Under the pieces are notes generated by a model. That model was given only the letters and a program-made list of their open reading frames with translations. It searched no databases and was not told where the DNA came from. A DNA stretch of 64,000 nucleotides, from NCBI GenBank assembly GCA_004321925.1, contig SCQH01000048.1:1-64000 (forward strand). Direction: 5' to 3'. The translations under genes were made by a program, and so were the position numbers. Positions 11,468 through 20,065 of this stretch are shown in pieces (positions within the stretch are counted from its first letter, which is position 1; every line of letters begins with the position of its first letter). Source of the DNA: Nitrospirota bacterium. GTDB taxonomy: Bacteria > Nitrospirota > Thermodesulfovibrionia > Thermodesulfovibrionales > UBA6898.

Positions 11468-11495
11468 TGGAAGAAATCATTTTATCTGGAAGAAA

Positions 11496-11585
11496 TGGCG
11501 GAGAGGGTGAGATTCGAACTCACGGTAGGGTTACCCCTACAACGGTTTTCAAGACCGTCGCTTTCAACCGCTCAGCCACCTCTCC
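11496..11585 (-). tRNA. tRNA-Ser (UGA anticodon)
   Basis: A complete 90-base class II tRNA on the minus strand. The acceptor stem GGAGAGG pairs with CCTCTCC, followed by discriminator G and an encoded CCA. The D arm contains GGCTGAGCGG, the anticodon loop reads CTTGAAA (UGA, for UCA codons), a long variable arm GTAGGGG-TAA-CCCTAC is present, and the T loop is GTTCGAATC. It is convergent with the ADP-ribosylglycohydrolase gene. Confidence 0.97.
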
Positions 11586-11623
11586 GTAAAAACCTCTAAA
11601 CTTCAACTACATTAAAGACCGTA

Positions 11624-11680
11624 AAGACCGTCGCTTTTCCGCCCCGGGCGGATTCGCGGGGATAACAACGGCTCAGCCAC
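11624..11680 (-). pseudogene. broken partial copy of the tRNA-Ser 5' region
   Basis: Two blocks repeat part of the neighbouring tRNA gene in the same order and orientation. 11624-11637 matches the anticodon-arm 14-mer at 11551-11564 exactly, and 11666-11680 matches the D-arm segment at 11565-11579 with one mismatch. In the tRNA the blocks are adjacent; here a 28-bp GC-rich insert with a short hairpin (CCGCC/GGCGG) separates them. A shorter tandem AAAGACCGT precedes. It cannot fold as a tRNA, so it looks like a relic of duplication or of an integration event at the tRNA. Confidence 0.6.
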
Positions 11681-11785
11681 ACCACCGGGAATTTATTATA
11701 GCAGAAAATAATTTTATGTTGGTTTTATTATATAATAGGTGACGTTATGGACCTGTGCGGGATGCAAAAAGTAAAAAAAGTTAAT

Positions 11786-11814
11786 TTGACATTTTAGGTC
11801 AGATTATTTAAATT
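11786..11814 (+). promoter_or_regulatory. probable promoter of the tol-pal operon
   Basis: A perfect TTGACA (11786-11791) is followed by TAAATT (4/6) after 17 bp, in an AT-rich stretch about 30 bp before the tolQ start. AAAAAGGA at 11826-11833 is the likely ribosome site. Confidence 0.55.
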
Positions 11815-11842
11815 CAAAAATTCCCAAAAAGGACAATGATTG

Positions 11843-12472
11843 ATGAACAGTTCGATTATTCAGCTTATATTGAATGCCGGTCTCGTCGTGAAAGGGGTGT
11901 TGCTGATCCTCCTTTCATTTTCGATCGTATCCTGGGCGATCATTATCTTTAAACAGCGGTATTTTTCTAAGGCCAACAAGGAGTCGGAACAGTTCCTGCG
12001 TGCCTACCGGGCGAACCGGGACCCCAGGAACCTCTTCAAGGCCACAAAGAACATGGTCCTGAGCCCCATCGCAAACGTCTTCAAGGCGGTCTATACGGAC
12101 GATGCCCAGAGGGACAGGGGTGAGGTAAAGCGGGTGCTCCGCAGGTACGAGACCCTGGAGTCGGTCAAGCTCGAAAAGTATCTCAATTTCCTCGCGACCA
12201 CGGGCTCGACCTCGCCGTTCATCGGGCTCTTCGGTACGGTCTGGGGGATCATGAACTCGTTCCATGGCATCGGGACGGCAGGGTCAGCCTCGCTGGCAGT
12301 CGTTGCCCCCGGCATTGCAGAGGCCCTCATCGCCACGGCCATCGGACTTGCCGCGGCCATACCGGCCGTCATAGCCTACAATTATTATCTCAGCATGTCC
12401 CGGAAGATGATCATCGAGATGGAGGATTTTTCCGAGGACCTGCTTGAGCTCTTCAGCAAGGCAGGCGATTGA
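11843..12472 (+). CDS. tolQ: TolQ, proton-channel subunit of the Tol-Pal system
   Basis: A 209-residue inner-membrane protein of the MotA/TolQ/ExbB family with three membrane segments, around residues 12-33, 115-140 and 155-180. The third shows GIAEALIATAIGLAAAIPAVIAYN with the family's pore-lining Thr, and the second region has GTVWGIMNSFHGIG. With TolR it uses the proton gradient to energise TolA, keeping the outer membrane attached during division. A TTG lies one codon upstream of the chosen ATG. The gene overlaps tolR by four bases. Confidence 0.93.
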   Translation: MNSSIIQLILNAGLVVKGVLLILLSFSIVSWAIIIFKQRYFSKANKESEQFLRAYRANRDPRNLFKATKNMVLSPIANVFKAVYTDDAQRDRGEVKRVLRRYETLESVKLEKYLNFLATTGSTSPFIGLFGTVWGIMNSFHGIGTAGSASLAVVAPGIAEALIATAIGLAAAIPAVIAYNYYLSMSRKMIIEMEDFSEDLLELFSKAGD

Positions 12473-12870
12473 AGACAGAGCGCCACAGGACAGTCCTTTC
12501 CGAGATCAACGTGACGCCGTTCGTGGATGTCATGCTCGTCCTGCTCGTCATCTTCATGGTCACGGCGCCTCTCATGCAGCAGGGGGTGGATGTGAACCTT
12601 CCCAAGGCAAAGGGCAAGGAGCTTCCGCCGGACGAGAGGGTCTCCCTTGTCATAAAGAAGGACCGGACGATCTACCTCAATGATACCCAGCTCTCCATAC
12701 CGGAGATGCGCAAGAAGCTCGAGGCGGTCAGCAAGCTCAACCCGAATGTCTTTTTACGGGCCGACAAGGATGTGCCCTACGGTCTTGTGGTGGAGGTCAT
12801 GGGAGAGATCAAAGAGGCAGGCATAGAAAAGCTCGGGATGGTCACTGAACCGAAGCTTGATCTGAAATGA
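12469..12870 (+). CDS. tolR: TolR, Tol-Pal energiser subunit
   Basis: A 133-residue ExbD/TolR protein with one membrane helix near the N terminus. SEINVTPFVDVMLVLLVIFM contains the essential membrane Asp (near residue 20), followed by APLMQQGVDVNLP. The rest is the periplasmic domain with FLRADKDVPYG and VVEVMGEIKEAGIEKLGMVTEP. Translation appears to start at TTG (12469), which overlaps the tolQ stop; no other start is available before the conserved membrane motif. Confidence 0.93.
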   Translation: MKTERHRTVLSEINVTPFVDVMLVLLVIFMVTAPLMQQGVDVNLPKAKGKELPPDERVSLVIKKDRTIYLNDTQLSIPEMRKKLEAVSKLNPNVFLRADKDVPYGLVVEVMGEIKEAGIEKLGMVTEPKLDLK

Positions 12871-13541
12871 AGGGGCCGAGCCTCCAGAAAACAACCGCCA
12901 TCTCAGCAGCGCTCCATGCAACCCTCTTCCTGATATCCATGATCGTCCTGAGAAATTCACATACGTTCGTTATGCCTTCAGCCTACACGGTGAACCTGGT
13001 ATCATCCGGCGGCAGACCCGAGGCAGCCAGCGTCAGACCGGGCGAAGCTGTCGAGACGGTTGCGAAGATGACGGAGCCGGGGCATACGGCAGTGAAAGAA
13101 ACACGCAATGCCAAAGAAGAGCAGAAGCGTATCGATGACAGGATCTCAGAGATAGCTTCCAAGAAGAAGATCGAGAGGATCGTGAACCTCAGAAAGGCCA
13201 TGGTCTCGATAAAGGGCGGGACGAACCCTGCGAATGCAAAATCCTCCGGACAGGCCGCTGGAAAGGGGCTCTCAGGGGGACAGGCCGCTGAAATGTCCTA
13301 TGCCGACAGGGTAGGCCAGGAGATCCATAAACAATGGTCCTATCCTGATACTCTGAAAAAGAACCTTGAGGCCATCGTGGCGGTGAAGGTCTTAAAGGAC
13401 GGCATGATCTCGGTGCAGAAGGTCGAAAAGAGTTCGGGCGACAGGCTTTTCGATAAGTTTGCACTCAAGGCGATAGAGATGGCACAGCCGGTCACGCCGC
13501 CGCCCCATGAAATGGAGATAGGGATACGCTTTACGCCATGA
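12867..13541 (+). CDS. tolA: TolA/TonB-like energy transducer
   Basis: A 224-residue bitopic protein. An N-terminal membrane helix (about residues 10-30) is followed by a Lys/Glu-rich, partly helical linker with Gly-rich stretches, then a TonB/TolA C-terminal domain from about 145 (GQEIHKQWSYPDTLKKN, AVKVLKDGMI, FDKFALKAIEMAQPVTPPP). Its position between tolR and tolB assigns it as TolA, spanning the periplasm to reach Pal/TolB. It is much shorter than E. coli TolA (about 420 residues), as is common outside Gammaproteobacteria. It overlaps both neighbours by four bases. Confidence 0.88.
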   Translation: MKGPSLQKTTAISAALHATLFLISMIVLRNSHTFVMPSAYTVNLVSSGGRPEAASVRPGEAVETVAKMTEPGHTAVKETRNAKEEQKRIDDRISEIASKKKIERIVNLRKAMVSIKGGTNPANAKSSGQAAGKGLSGGQAAEMSYADRVGQEIHKQWSYPDTLKKNLEAIVAVKVLKDGMISVQKVEKSSGDRLFDKFALKAIEMAQPVTPPPHEMEIGIRFTP

Positions 13542-14794
13542 TGAGATCATATCGTATACTCATAATCCTTATGCTTTGCCTCCTGCTGGCAGTCCCTGCA
13601 TCGGCAAAGATCTATATCGACATCACCTCCCCTTCGATAAAGCAGCTGCCGCTCGCCATATTTGATCTGCAGGGTGCACAGGGGAAGGAGGTCTCGGAGA
13701 TCATACGCAATGACCTGACCCTTACCGGCCTGTTCATGACCATTGACAAGGCGGCGTATATAGAGACAGCCTCTCAGCCGTTCAATCCGAAGAACTGGAC
13801 CCCCCTCGGCATTGAGGCCGTTGTCAAAGGGACGGTCTCCGGGGACCGGACCCTGACCGCAGAAGTCGTGCTCTACGACACCACCGAAGGTCGCGAGATC
13901 CTGAACAAGCAGTATCAGACAGAGAAAGACCTGACCAGGCAGCTGGCCCATACGATCTCCAATGATATCTATCAGGCGATGACCGGCCGGCCGGGTGTCT
14001 TCAGGACCAAGATCGTCTTTGTCGGGGACGACGGGGGCGAAAAGGGCATGTATATAATGGACTGGGACGGACAGAGGATGAAGAAGCTCGGGCTGAAGGG
14101 CTCGTTGATGCTGACGCCGCACTGGTCTGCCGATGGCACGAAGATCATCTACTCGTCCGACCGGGGTAGACAATGGTCCATATATTTGCTAGACTTTCAG
14201 AAAATGTCTGAAAAAAAGGTGTTCACGGCGAAAGGGATAAACATGGCCGGTGATTTTTTTCCCAATGGCACCTCATTTGTCTTTTCTTCATCAAAGGACG
14301 GCACCCCGGATATATATTCCTATAATATGGAAACCAGCGCACTGAAGAAATTGAGCTCGACCCACGGCATAGAGGTCTCGCCTGCCGTCTCCCCGGACGG
14401 AAGCCGCATAGCCTTTGTCTCTGACCGGGGGGGCAGCCCGCAGATCTATTCCATGCGCTCTGACGGCAGTGAGCTCAGGCGGATCACCTTTGAGGGCTCT
14501 TACAACACATCTCCCTGCTGGTCGCCTCTTGGCGACAGGATAGCCTTTTCAGGGAGACATGCCGGCCGGAACCAGGTGTTTCTCGTGAAGCCGGACGGGA
14601 CCGAACAGGTCCAGCTGACCGATCAGGGCAATAACGAGGACCCGTCCTTTTCTCCGGACGGACGGTATATAACCTTCACCTCTGACAGGGAGAAGGCAAA
14701 GGCCATTTATATCATGAGGGCCAATGGCGAGGCCCAGAAGAGAATAACACCAAAGGACATCAGGGCCCTTGGCCCGAGATGGTCACCGAATTGA
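13538..14794 (+). CDS. tolB: TolB, periplasmic beta-propeller of the Tol-Pal system
   Basis: A 418-residue secreted protein with a signal peptide (about 1-23, ending VPASA-K). An N-terminal alpha/beta domain is followed by a six-bladed WD40-like propeller with repeated signatures such as LTPHWSADGTKIIYSSDRG, SPAVSPDGSRIAFVSDRGG and DPSFSPDGRYITFTSDRE. TolB binds Pal and is displaced by energised TolA. It starts within the end of tolA, and pal follows after a 25-bp gap with its own ribosome site. Confidence 0.96.
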   Translation: MMRSYRILIILMLCLLLAVPASAKIYIDITSPSIKQLPLAIFDLQGAQGKEVSEIIRNDLTLTGLFMTIDKAAYIETASQPFNPKNWTPLGIEAVVKGTVSGDRTLTAEVVLYDTTEGREILNKQYQTEKDLTRQLAHTISNDIYQAMTGRPGVFRTKIVFVGDDGGEKGMYIMDWDGQRMKKLGLKGSLMLTPHWSADGTKIIYSSDRGRQWSIYLLDFQKMSEKKVFTAKGINMAGDFFPNGTSFVFSSSKDGTPDIYSYNMETSALKKLSSTHGIEVSPAVSPDGSRIAFVSDRGGSPQIYSMRSDGSELRRITFEGSYNTSPCWSPLGDRIAFSGRHAGRNQVFLVKPDGTEQVQLTDQGNNEDPSFSPDGRYITFTSDREKAKAIYIMRANGEAQKRITPKDIRALGPRWSPN

Positions 14795-14819
14795 TATCAA
14801 AACTTTCAGGGAGGATTGC

Positions 14820-15377
14820 ATGAAAAAGTACTGGATTCTTTTTGCACTGCTGACACTCATTCTGGCAGGATGCCAGCAGAAGACCGCAGCAAAGCCTGAT
14901 GAGCAGCTCCAGCAGAAGGACGGGGCAGTGCAGCAGAAAGAGGCCGACAAGGTCGCAGACAGCAGGACCGGGACAAAGGTCGAATCCATTGACTCAAAGG
15001 ACGGCTCCTCACTGACAGGAGAGGGAAAAGAGGGCATGTTCCCGGATGTGCTTTTTGATTTTGATAAATATGACGTGAAGGAATCCTATCAGCCTGCCCT
15101 GAAATCACTTGCCTCCTGGATGACCAAGAACGGCTCTGCCCGCCTTTCTATCGAAGGACATTGCGACGACCGCGGCACGAACGAATATAACCTTGCCCTG
15201 GGGGACAGGCGGGCGAAGGCAGTAAGGGATTATATTGTTTCCCTCGGCGTCCCGTCGGCCAGGCTGGATGTCATAAGCTATGGCGAGGAAAAACCTCTTT
15301 GCAAGGACCAGACCGAAGACTGCTGGGCAAAGAACAGGCGGGCACATTTTGTGGTCCTGGGTAAGGCGGGCAAATAG
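14820..15377 (+). CDS. pal: Pal, peptidoglycan-associated lipoprotein
   Basis: A 185-residue outer-membrane lipoprotein. The start at 14820 (GGGAGG six bases upstream) gives a short signal peptide with lipobox LAGC. A Gln/Lys-rich linker follows, then an OmpA-type domain from about residue 75: VLFDFDKYDV, IEGHCDDRGTNEYNLALG, RAKAVRDYIVSLG and ISYGEEKPLC. This domain grips diaminopimelate in peptidoglycan. Upstream in-frame codons (from 14769) lie inside tolB and are not used. Confidence 0.95.
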   Translation: MKKYWILFALLTLILAGCQQKTAAKPDEQLQQKDGAVQQKEADKVADSRTGTKVESIDSKDGSSLTGEGKEGMFPDVLFDFDKYDVKESYQPALKSLASWMTKNGSARLSIEGHCDDRGTNEYNLALGDRRAKAVRDYIVSLGVPSARLDVISYGEEKPLCKDQTEDCWAKNRRAHFVVLGKAGK

Positions 15378-16312
15378 TGAGAGCCGCAACAATATTTCTG
15401 CTGCTTCTCTTCGTGACGGCCTGCGCCTCGACCAGCGACCTTGATCCGCTCACGCGTGATATCGGTAATCTCAAGCGCGAATCGGCCGAAGCAAAGAAAG
15501 AGATCGATGCCCTTAAGGAAAAGACCGCAAAGCTTGTCACGGAAGAGTCGTTCCAGGCAGTGCGTGAAAGCCAGGCAGAGCTGACTACACGCCTGACCGA
15601 CACCGGCAGCGGCCTGCAGGAACTGCGGGGCAGGTTCGAGGAGAGCAAATTCTATCAGGACAAGATCCTGAAAGAGTCTGCTTCTGAAAAAGACCTGGTG
15701 AAGGCTCAGATCGCAGGCATGGAGCTTCAGCTCAGGACACTGAAGGAAAAAATGGCGCTGCTTGAGGAGGCTTCCAGGCTGAAGGACCCTGCCAGGGGTC
15801 AGCCTGAGGCTGCGGTAAAGGTTGATACCGAAAAGCAGGGCCAGCCTGAGGCTGCCGTGCCCGGTGATGCTGCCAAGCAGGGGCCTGACAAGAACGGCGA
15901 CAAGAAAGAGGGCAGTGACGAAAAGACAAAGGCATACGAAACCGCATACCAGGCCTTTAAGGACAAAAAATATAAGGAGGCCCGGGAGAAGTTCGAGGCC
16001 TTTATGAAGGACTCGCCCAAACATAAGCTCGCCGGCAATGCCCAGTTCTGGATCGGAGAGGCCTATTACGCTGACAAGGATTATGAGAGCGCCATACTTG
16101 CCTATGAAACGCTTCTCAAGAAATATCCTGACAGCGAGAAGGTGTCCGGTGCCATGCTGAAGCAGGGCTTTGCCTTCATTGAGATCGGCGACAACAAGAC
16201 CGGCAGGACGATCCTCGAAAAACTCTTGCAGAGGCATGCTGAATCCAAAGAAGCAGCGCTTGCCAAAAAGAAGCTTGCAGAGATAGAGAAAAAGCCGGCC
16301 AGGAAAAAATGA
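15377..16312 (+). CDS. cpoB: CpoB/YbgF-like division coordinator lipoprotein
   Basis: A 311-residue envelope protein starting at GTG, one base into the pal stop. The signal peptide ends in a lipobox-like VTAC, so it is probably a lipoprotein, unlike soluble E. coli CpoB. Residues 25-130 are predicted coiled coil, then comes a Pro/Gln/Lys linker, then a YbgF-type domain of TPR repeats from about 180 (YETAYQAFKDKKYKEAREKF, NAQFWIGEAYYADKDYESAI). CpoB links Tol-Pal with cell-wall synthesis at the septum. moaA begins inside its last codons. Confidence 0.9.
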   Translation: MRAATIFLLLLFVTACASTSDLDPLTRDIGNLKRESAEAKKEIDALKEKTAKLVTEESFQAVRESQAELTTRLTDTGSGLQELRGRFEESKFYQDKILKESASEKDLVKAQIAGMELQLRTLKEKMALLEEASRLKDPARGQPEAAVKVDTEKQGQPEAAVPGDAAKQGPDKNGDKKEGSDEKTKAYETAYQAFKDKKYKEAREKFEAFMKDSPKHKLAGNAQFWIGEAYYADKDYESAILAYETLLKKYPDSEKVSGAMLKQGFAFIEIGDNKTGRTILEKLLQRHAESKEAALAKKKLAEIEKKPARKK

Positions 16313-17331
16313 TAACGCTGAAGGACAATTTCTTCAGGGTCATCGATTATCTCAGGCTCTCGGTCACTGACCGCTGCAACCTGAGGTGCATCTACTGTAT
16401 GCCTGCCGAAGGGATCCAGCCGTTCGGCCATTCCGATATCCTCAGCTATGAGGAGATCGTCAGGATCGTCAGGGTCGCCGCCGAACTCGGCGTCAGGAAG
16501 GTCCGCATCACCGGCGGCGAACCGCTCACCAGAAAGAACCTCCCCTTCCTGATCTCCGAGATCAGGAAGATCTCCGGGATCGAGGACCTCAGCATGACCA
16601 CGAACGGCATACTGCTTGAGCGGCATGCGCAGGAGCTTGCTGACGCAGGTCTGAACCGGGTCAATATAAGCCTCGATTCATTCAACCCGGAGCGCTACAG
16701 AGAGATCACCCGGGGCGGCGACCTCGATGCCGTGCTCAGAGGGCTTGAGGCTGCCAGGAAGGCGGGGCTGGCCCCCATAAAGATCAATATGGTGCCGGTC
16801 CGCGGGATCAATGAAGACGAGATAGAGGCCTTTGCAAAAATGACGCTCGACTCCGATTGTCATGTCAGGTTCATCGAGTTCATGCCCTCGGGAACTGCCG
16901 AGAGCTGGGGGCCCGAAAAATATATCACGACCGGAGAGATGCAGGAGATCATAGGGAAGATAGCGCCTCTGGAGCCGGTGCGGGTCAGGAAGAACGGGCC
17001 TTCGAAATATTTCAGGCTGCAGGGGGCCCGGGGGGTCATCGGTTTTATCAGCGCCCTGTCCCACCATTTCTGCAGGGAATGCAACCGGCTCCGGCTGACC
17101 CCGGAAGGGAAGCTCAGGCCCTGCCTGTTTTCGGAGACCGAGATAGACCTGAGGTCCCCGATCAGGACAGGGGCGTCGGATGATGAGATAGCCCGGCTGC
17201 TGAGACTTTCGATCGCTGTCAAGCCTGAAGGGCATACCATCAACAGCACGTCCGCTGCCGGAAAGGCCTCTCCCTGTTCCGGGCAGGCAGCCCCTGAACA
17301 GAAAAGACCGATGTCGAGGATAGGGGGATGA
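16309..17331 (+). CDS. moaA: GTP 3',8-cyclase, molybdenum cofactor biosynthesis
   Basis: A 340-residue radical SAM enzyme that converts GTP to 3',8-cyclo-dihydro-GTP, the first step of molybdopterin synthesis. The N-terminal cluster is C23-x3-C27-x2-C30 ([11 protein letters not shown]). GGEPL, the SLDS strand and the C-terminal cluster [19 protein letters not shown], which binds GTP, are present. The protein ends in the required Gly-Gly (SRIGG). The ATG overlaps the cpoB stop, which is an odd partner, so moa expression may depend on read-through from the tol operon. Confidence 0.97.
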   Translation: MITLKDNFFRVIDYLRLSVTDRCNLRCIYCMPAEGIQPFGHSDILSYEEIVRIVRVAAELGVRKVRITGGEPLTRKNLPFLISEIRKISGIEDLSMTTNGILLERHAQELADAGLNRVNISLDSFNPERYREITRGGDLDAVLRGLEAARKAGLAPIKINMVPVRGINEDEIEAFAKMTLDSDCHVRFIEFMPSGTAESWGPEKYITTGEMQEIIGKIAPLEPVRVRKNGPSKYFRLQGARGVIGFISALSHHFCRECNRLRLTPEGKLRPCLFSETEIDLRSPIRTGASDDEIARLLRLSIAVKPEGHTINSTSAAGKASPCSGQAAPEQKRPMSRIGG

Positions 17332-17801
17332 AAAAACTTTCACATGTTGATGAGAAGGGGAAGGCCCGCATGGTCGATGTCTCGGCCAAGGCCTCTACGG
17401 ACAGGGAGGCCGTTGCCCGGGGGACCATTCTGATGAATAAAGCGGTCTTCCGTCTTATCCGGGACAACAGGGTAGAAAAAGGCGATGTGCTCGGGGTTGC
17501 GCGGCTGGCCGGTATTATGGCGGCCAAGCGGACCGCCGGACTGATACCCCTCTGCCACCCCCTGAACATTACCGCCGCAGACGTTCAGTTCAGGATGGAG
17601 GCGAAAACGCACAGCATCGCGATCGAGGCACGGGTCAAGATCAACGGCCGAACAGGCGTTGAGATGGAGGCCCTCACTGCGGTCTCGGTTGCGGCGCTTA
17701 CCATCTACGATATGTGCAAGGCGGCCGACAAAGGGATGGTCATCACCGATATCATGCTCCTCGAAAAAAGCGGAGGCAAAAGCGGAACCTTCAGAAGATG
17801 A
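17328..17801 (+). CDS. moaC: cyclic pyranopterin monophosphate synthase
   Basis: A 157-residue enzyme that completes the MoaA reaction to c[78 protein letters not shown] and [10 protein letters not shown] are the family hallmarks, including the catalytic Lys/Asp pair of the last blocks. It overlaps moaA by four bases and the following HD gene by four bases. Confidence 0.97.
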   Translation: MKKLSHVDEKGKARMVDVSAKASTDREAVARGTILMNKAVFRLIRDNRVEKGDVLGVARLAGIMAAKRTAGLIPLCHPLNITAADVQFRMEAKTHSIAIEARVKINGRTGVEMEALTAVSVAALTIYDMCKAADKGMVITDIMLLEKSGGKSGTFRR

Positions 17802-18583
17802 GAGAGGCTGACGCAGAGCAGTTCAAAGAGTGGTTCTCCGGCTACACAAAGACATTTCATTCAGACGATAAAGAAGAGCAGAAGAACATTGCCCTGAAGA
17901 TCAGGCATACGTCCGAGGTATGTTCGGTCATGAGGCAGCTGGCCGCCGCAATGTTCCCGGACGAAAACAGCAGGCTGGTGGCAGAGGCAGCCGCCCTTTT
18001 TCATGACGTCGGCAGGTTCCCGCAATATGCAGAGTACAAGACCTTCAGGGACAGCATATCGGTCAATCACGGAAAGCTCGGGGCTGAAGTGCTTGTCAGG
18101 GAACGGGTCCTTGCCGGGCTCCCTGAGCATGAGCAGGCGGTCATCCTGCAGGCAGTGCAATTTCACAACGCCTTTGAGATCCCGGGCCTGAAGGACGGCG
18201 ATGCCCTGATGGTCCTGAAGATGGTCAGGGATGCGGATAAGCTTGATATCTGGCGCATCTACCTCGGGTTTTATGAAGGAGACCCTGCTGACATCGCATC
18301 AGAGGCAGGGCTTGGCCTGCCGGACCTCCCCGGATATTCTGACCCTGTCCTTGAGAGCATCTTTAACCGGCAGACCGCATCGCTGAAGGACCTGCGCTGC
18401 CTGAACGATTTCACGCTCATGCTCCTGTCCTGGACATATGACCTTAACTTCACCTCATCAGCGGCCTTGCTGGCGGAGAAGGGGTATGTATCGAGGCTCA
18501 TCTCCTTGCTGCCACAGACCCCGGATGTACTCAGGGCACGCGAAGAACTGCTCTCATATCTCAGAGCGAGGACTGCCCCCTGA
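17798..18583 (+). CDS. HD-domain phosphohydrolase-like protein
   Basis: A 261-residue protein with an HD domain in its first half. [15 protein letters not shown] carries the first His, [12 protein letters not shown] the HD pair, and VQFHNAF plus [11 protein letters not shown] the later metal ligands. The substrate cannot be read from sequence; relatives act on nucleotides or are uncharacterised. The start overlapping the moaC stop (ATGA) is chosen; an earlier in-frame start at 17714 lies inside moaC. It may share a transcript with moaA-moaC, but nothing ties it functionally to molybdopterin. Confidence 0.85.
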   Translation: MREADAEQFKEWFSGYTKTFHSDDKEEQKNIALKIRHTSEVCSVMRQLAAAMFPDENSRLVAEAAALFHDVGRFPQYAEYKTFRDSISVNHGKLGAEVLVRERVLAGLPEHEQAVILQAVQFHNAFEIPGLKDGDALMVLKMVRDADKLDIWRIYLGFYEGDPADIASEAGLGLPDLPGYSDPVLESIFNRQTASLKDLRCLNDFTLMLLSWTYDLNFTSSAALLAEKGYVSRLISLLPQTPDVLRAREELLSYLRARTAP

Positions 18584-18611
18584 GGGACAGAAACCGTTTA
18601 TACTATAGTCC

Positions 18612-19325
18612 ATGATACTGCTGATATATCTTGCGGTCATATCGTACAGCATAGGGTTTTACCGGTCAGCCTTTGTTTATGCAGGCCTCCTGTTTCAGAT
18701 CGGCTACATGGCTCACCGCGGGATGACCCTCGGCAGGCTCCCTATCATAGGGCCGCACGACACGCTCTTCTTTATGTCTTTATCGACCATGCTCTTTGCC
18801 GGCGCGATCAGCTTCAGGCAGAAGGACAGGCGGGGGATACTTCTGCCGCAGGTCGGCCTGACCCTTCTTTTTATCGGCCTGTCGCTCCTGTACAAACCGC
18901 ATAACGCACCCCTGCCGCCGGTCCTCAGGACCTTCTGGTTCGAGTCCCACGTTGCCCTCTCTTTCTTTGCGTATGCCCTGTTCGGTATCGCCGCGGTGCT
19001 CGGTCTCATGTTCTTAATTAAGAAAGACCAGCAGGCAGAGCTCCTGCAGTATAAGGCAATACTGGTGGGTTACTGCTTTTTTTCCACCGCTATGGTCTTT
19101 GGCGGCATATGGGCCTTTTATGCCTGGGGAACATACTGGCTCTGGACCCCGAAGGAGCTCTGGACAGTGATATTATGGCTCTTCTACAGCCTCTACCTGC
19201 ATGCCCGGCTGAGGCCGTGGTGGCTCGGGAGGCCCTCGGCCTATCTCAGCATTGCCGGGTTTCTAATCGTTATGTTCACGTATCTCGGCGTCAGTCTCTT
19301 TATGAAGAGCTCACATTCCTTCTGA
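18612..19325 (+). CDS. CcsA/HemX-like cytochrome c assembly protein
   Basis: A 237-residue membrane protein with about six to eight hydrophobic helices and the haem-handling segment WGTYWLWTPKELWTVILWL near residue 175. In System II cytochrome c biogenesis, CcsA uses a WGxxWxWD motif to present haem; here the Asp is replaced by Thr. Conserved His residues remain in GPHDT and ESHVALSF. The next gene encodes the ResB-type partner, so a cytochrome c maturation role is likely. A second CcsA-like gene with the intact motif lies at 62584-63399. Confidence 0.85.
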   Translation: MILLIYLAVISYSIGFYRSAFVYAGLLFQIGYMAHRGMTLGRLPIIGPHDTLFFMSLSTMLFAGAISFRQKDRRGILLPQVGLTLLFIGLSLLYKPHNAPLPPVLRTFWFESHVALSFFAYALFGIAAVLGLMFLIKKDQQAELLQYKAILVGYCFFSTAMVFGGIWAFYAWGTYWLWTPKELWTVILWLFYSLYLHARLRPWWLGRPSAYLSIAGFLIVMFTYLGVSLFMKSSHSF

Positions 19326-19327
19326 CC

Positions 19328-20062
19328 ATGAAGCTCCTGAAGATCATAATGAATTTCTTTGTCTCGCTCAGGACGACGCTCTGGCTGTCATCCGGGCTGC
19401 TCCTGCTCCTCTTCCTCGGCTCCTTCATCATGCCGCTGCGGGAAGAGTTTCAGGCGCTGCATACAACCCCGCTGTTCGCCTGGATGGCTGATAACGGCCT
19501 GGGTGTGACCTGGTGGCTCTATGGCTCGATCATCGTCCTGACGCTCCTGGTTCTCAACACCCTTGCCTGCAGCATTGAATCGCTCATTAAAAAAAGGTCC
19601 AGCAGGACCTGGCTCCTGACCATATCACCCCAGGTCATCCATATCGGTTTTCTTTTCATCCTGCTCGCCCACTGCCTGAGCTCGTATGACAGCTTTCAGG
19701 GGATGACCCAGGCATCGCGCGGGACAGCGCTGGAACTGCCAAACGGCGTGGTCGCGGTCATCGAAGATATTCGCGCGGACGCAGACCCTGCGGGCTATAT
19801 CAAAGACTGGTCAGTCGCTGTGCGTTATTACCGCCAGGGGAAAGCCCTGCCCGTAGAAACCCTGCAGCCCAACAGCCCCTCTTTTATCGACGGTTTCGGC
19901 CTCTATATCAAAACGGTCAGGTTCGAGCCTTTTCCTGTCGCCCTTATCCAGCTCAGCAGGGACTCCGGCGCCCCCTGGGCACTGTTGGGAGGGATCCTCT
20001 TCCTGGCCGGCATGACAACGCTTCTGCTGCTGAAGATACGGCGCGAGGCTGACCAGGATTAG
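19328..20062 (+). CDS. ResB-like cytochrome c biogenesis protein
   Basis: A 244-residue membrane protein of the ResB/Ccs1 type, shorter than classical ResB (over 400). FFVSLRTTLWLSSGLLLLLFLGS is the typical first helix. Further helices lie near residues 55-80 and 100-120 and at the C terminus, with a periplasmic domain in between. It starts two bases after the ccsA stop, and the pair would form a System II synthetase. In-frame starts back to 19109 lie within ccsA and are rejected. Confidence 0.83.
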   Translation: MKLLKIIMNFFVSLRTTLWLSSGLLLLLFLGSFIMPLREEFQALHTTPLFAWMADNGLGVTWWLYGSIIVLTLLVLNTLACSIESLIKKRSSRTWLLTISPQVIHIGFLFILLAHCLSSYDSFQGMTQASRGTALELPNGVVAVIEDIRADADPAGYIKDWSVAVRYYRQGKALPVETLQPNSPSFIDGFGLYIKTVRFEPFPVALIQLSRDSGAPWALLGGILFLAGMTTLLLLKIRREADQD

Positions 20063-20065
20063 ACC

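Noticed and set aside
15278-16237. 319-codon open frame antisense to cpoB and pal
   Set aside because: Low-complexity Leu-rich shadow of the Lys/Glu-rich coiled-coil gene; no start signals.
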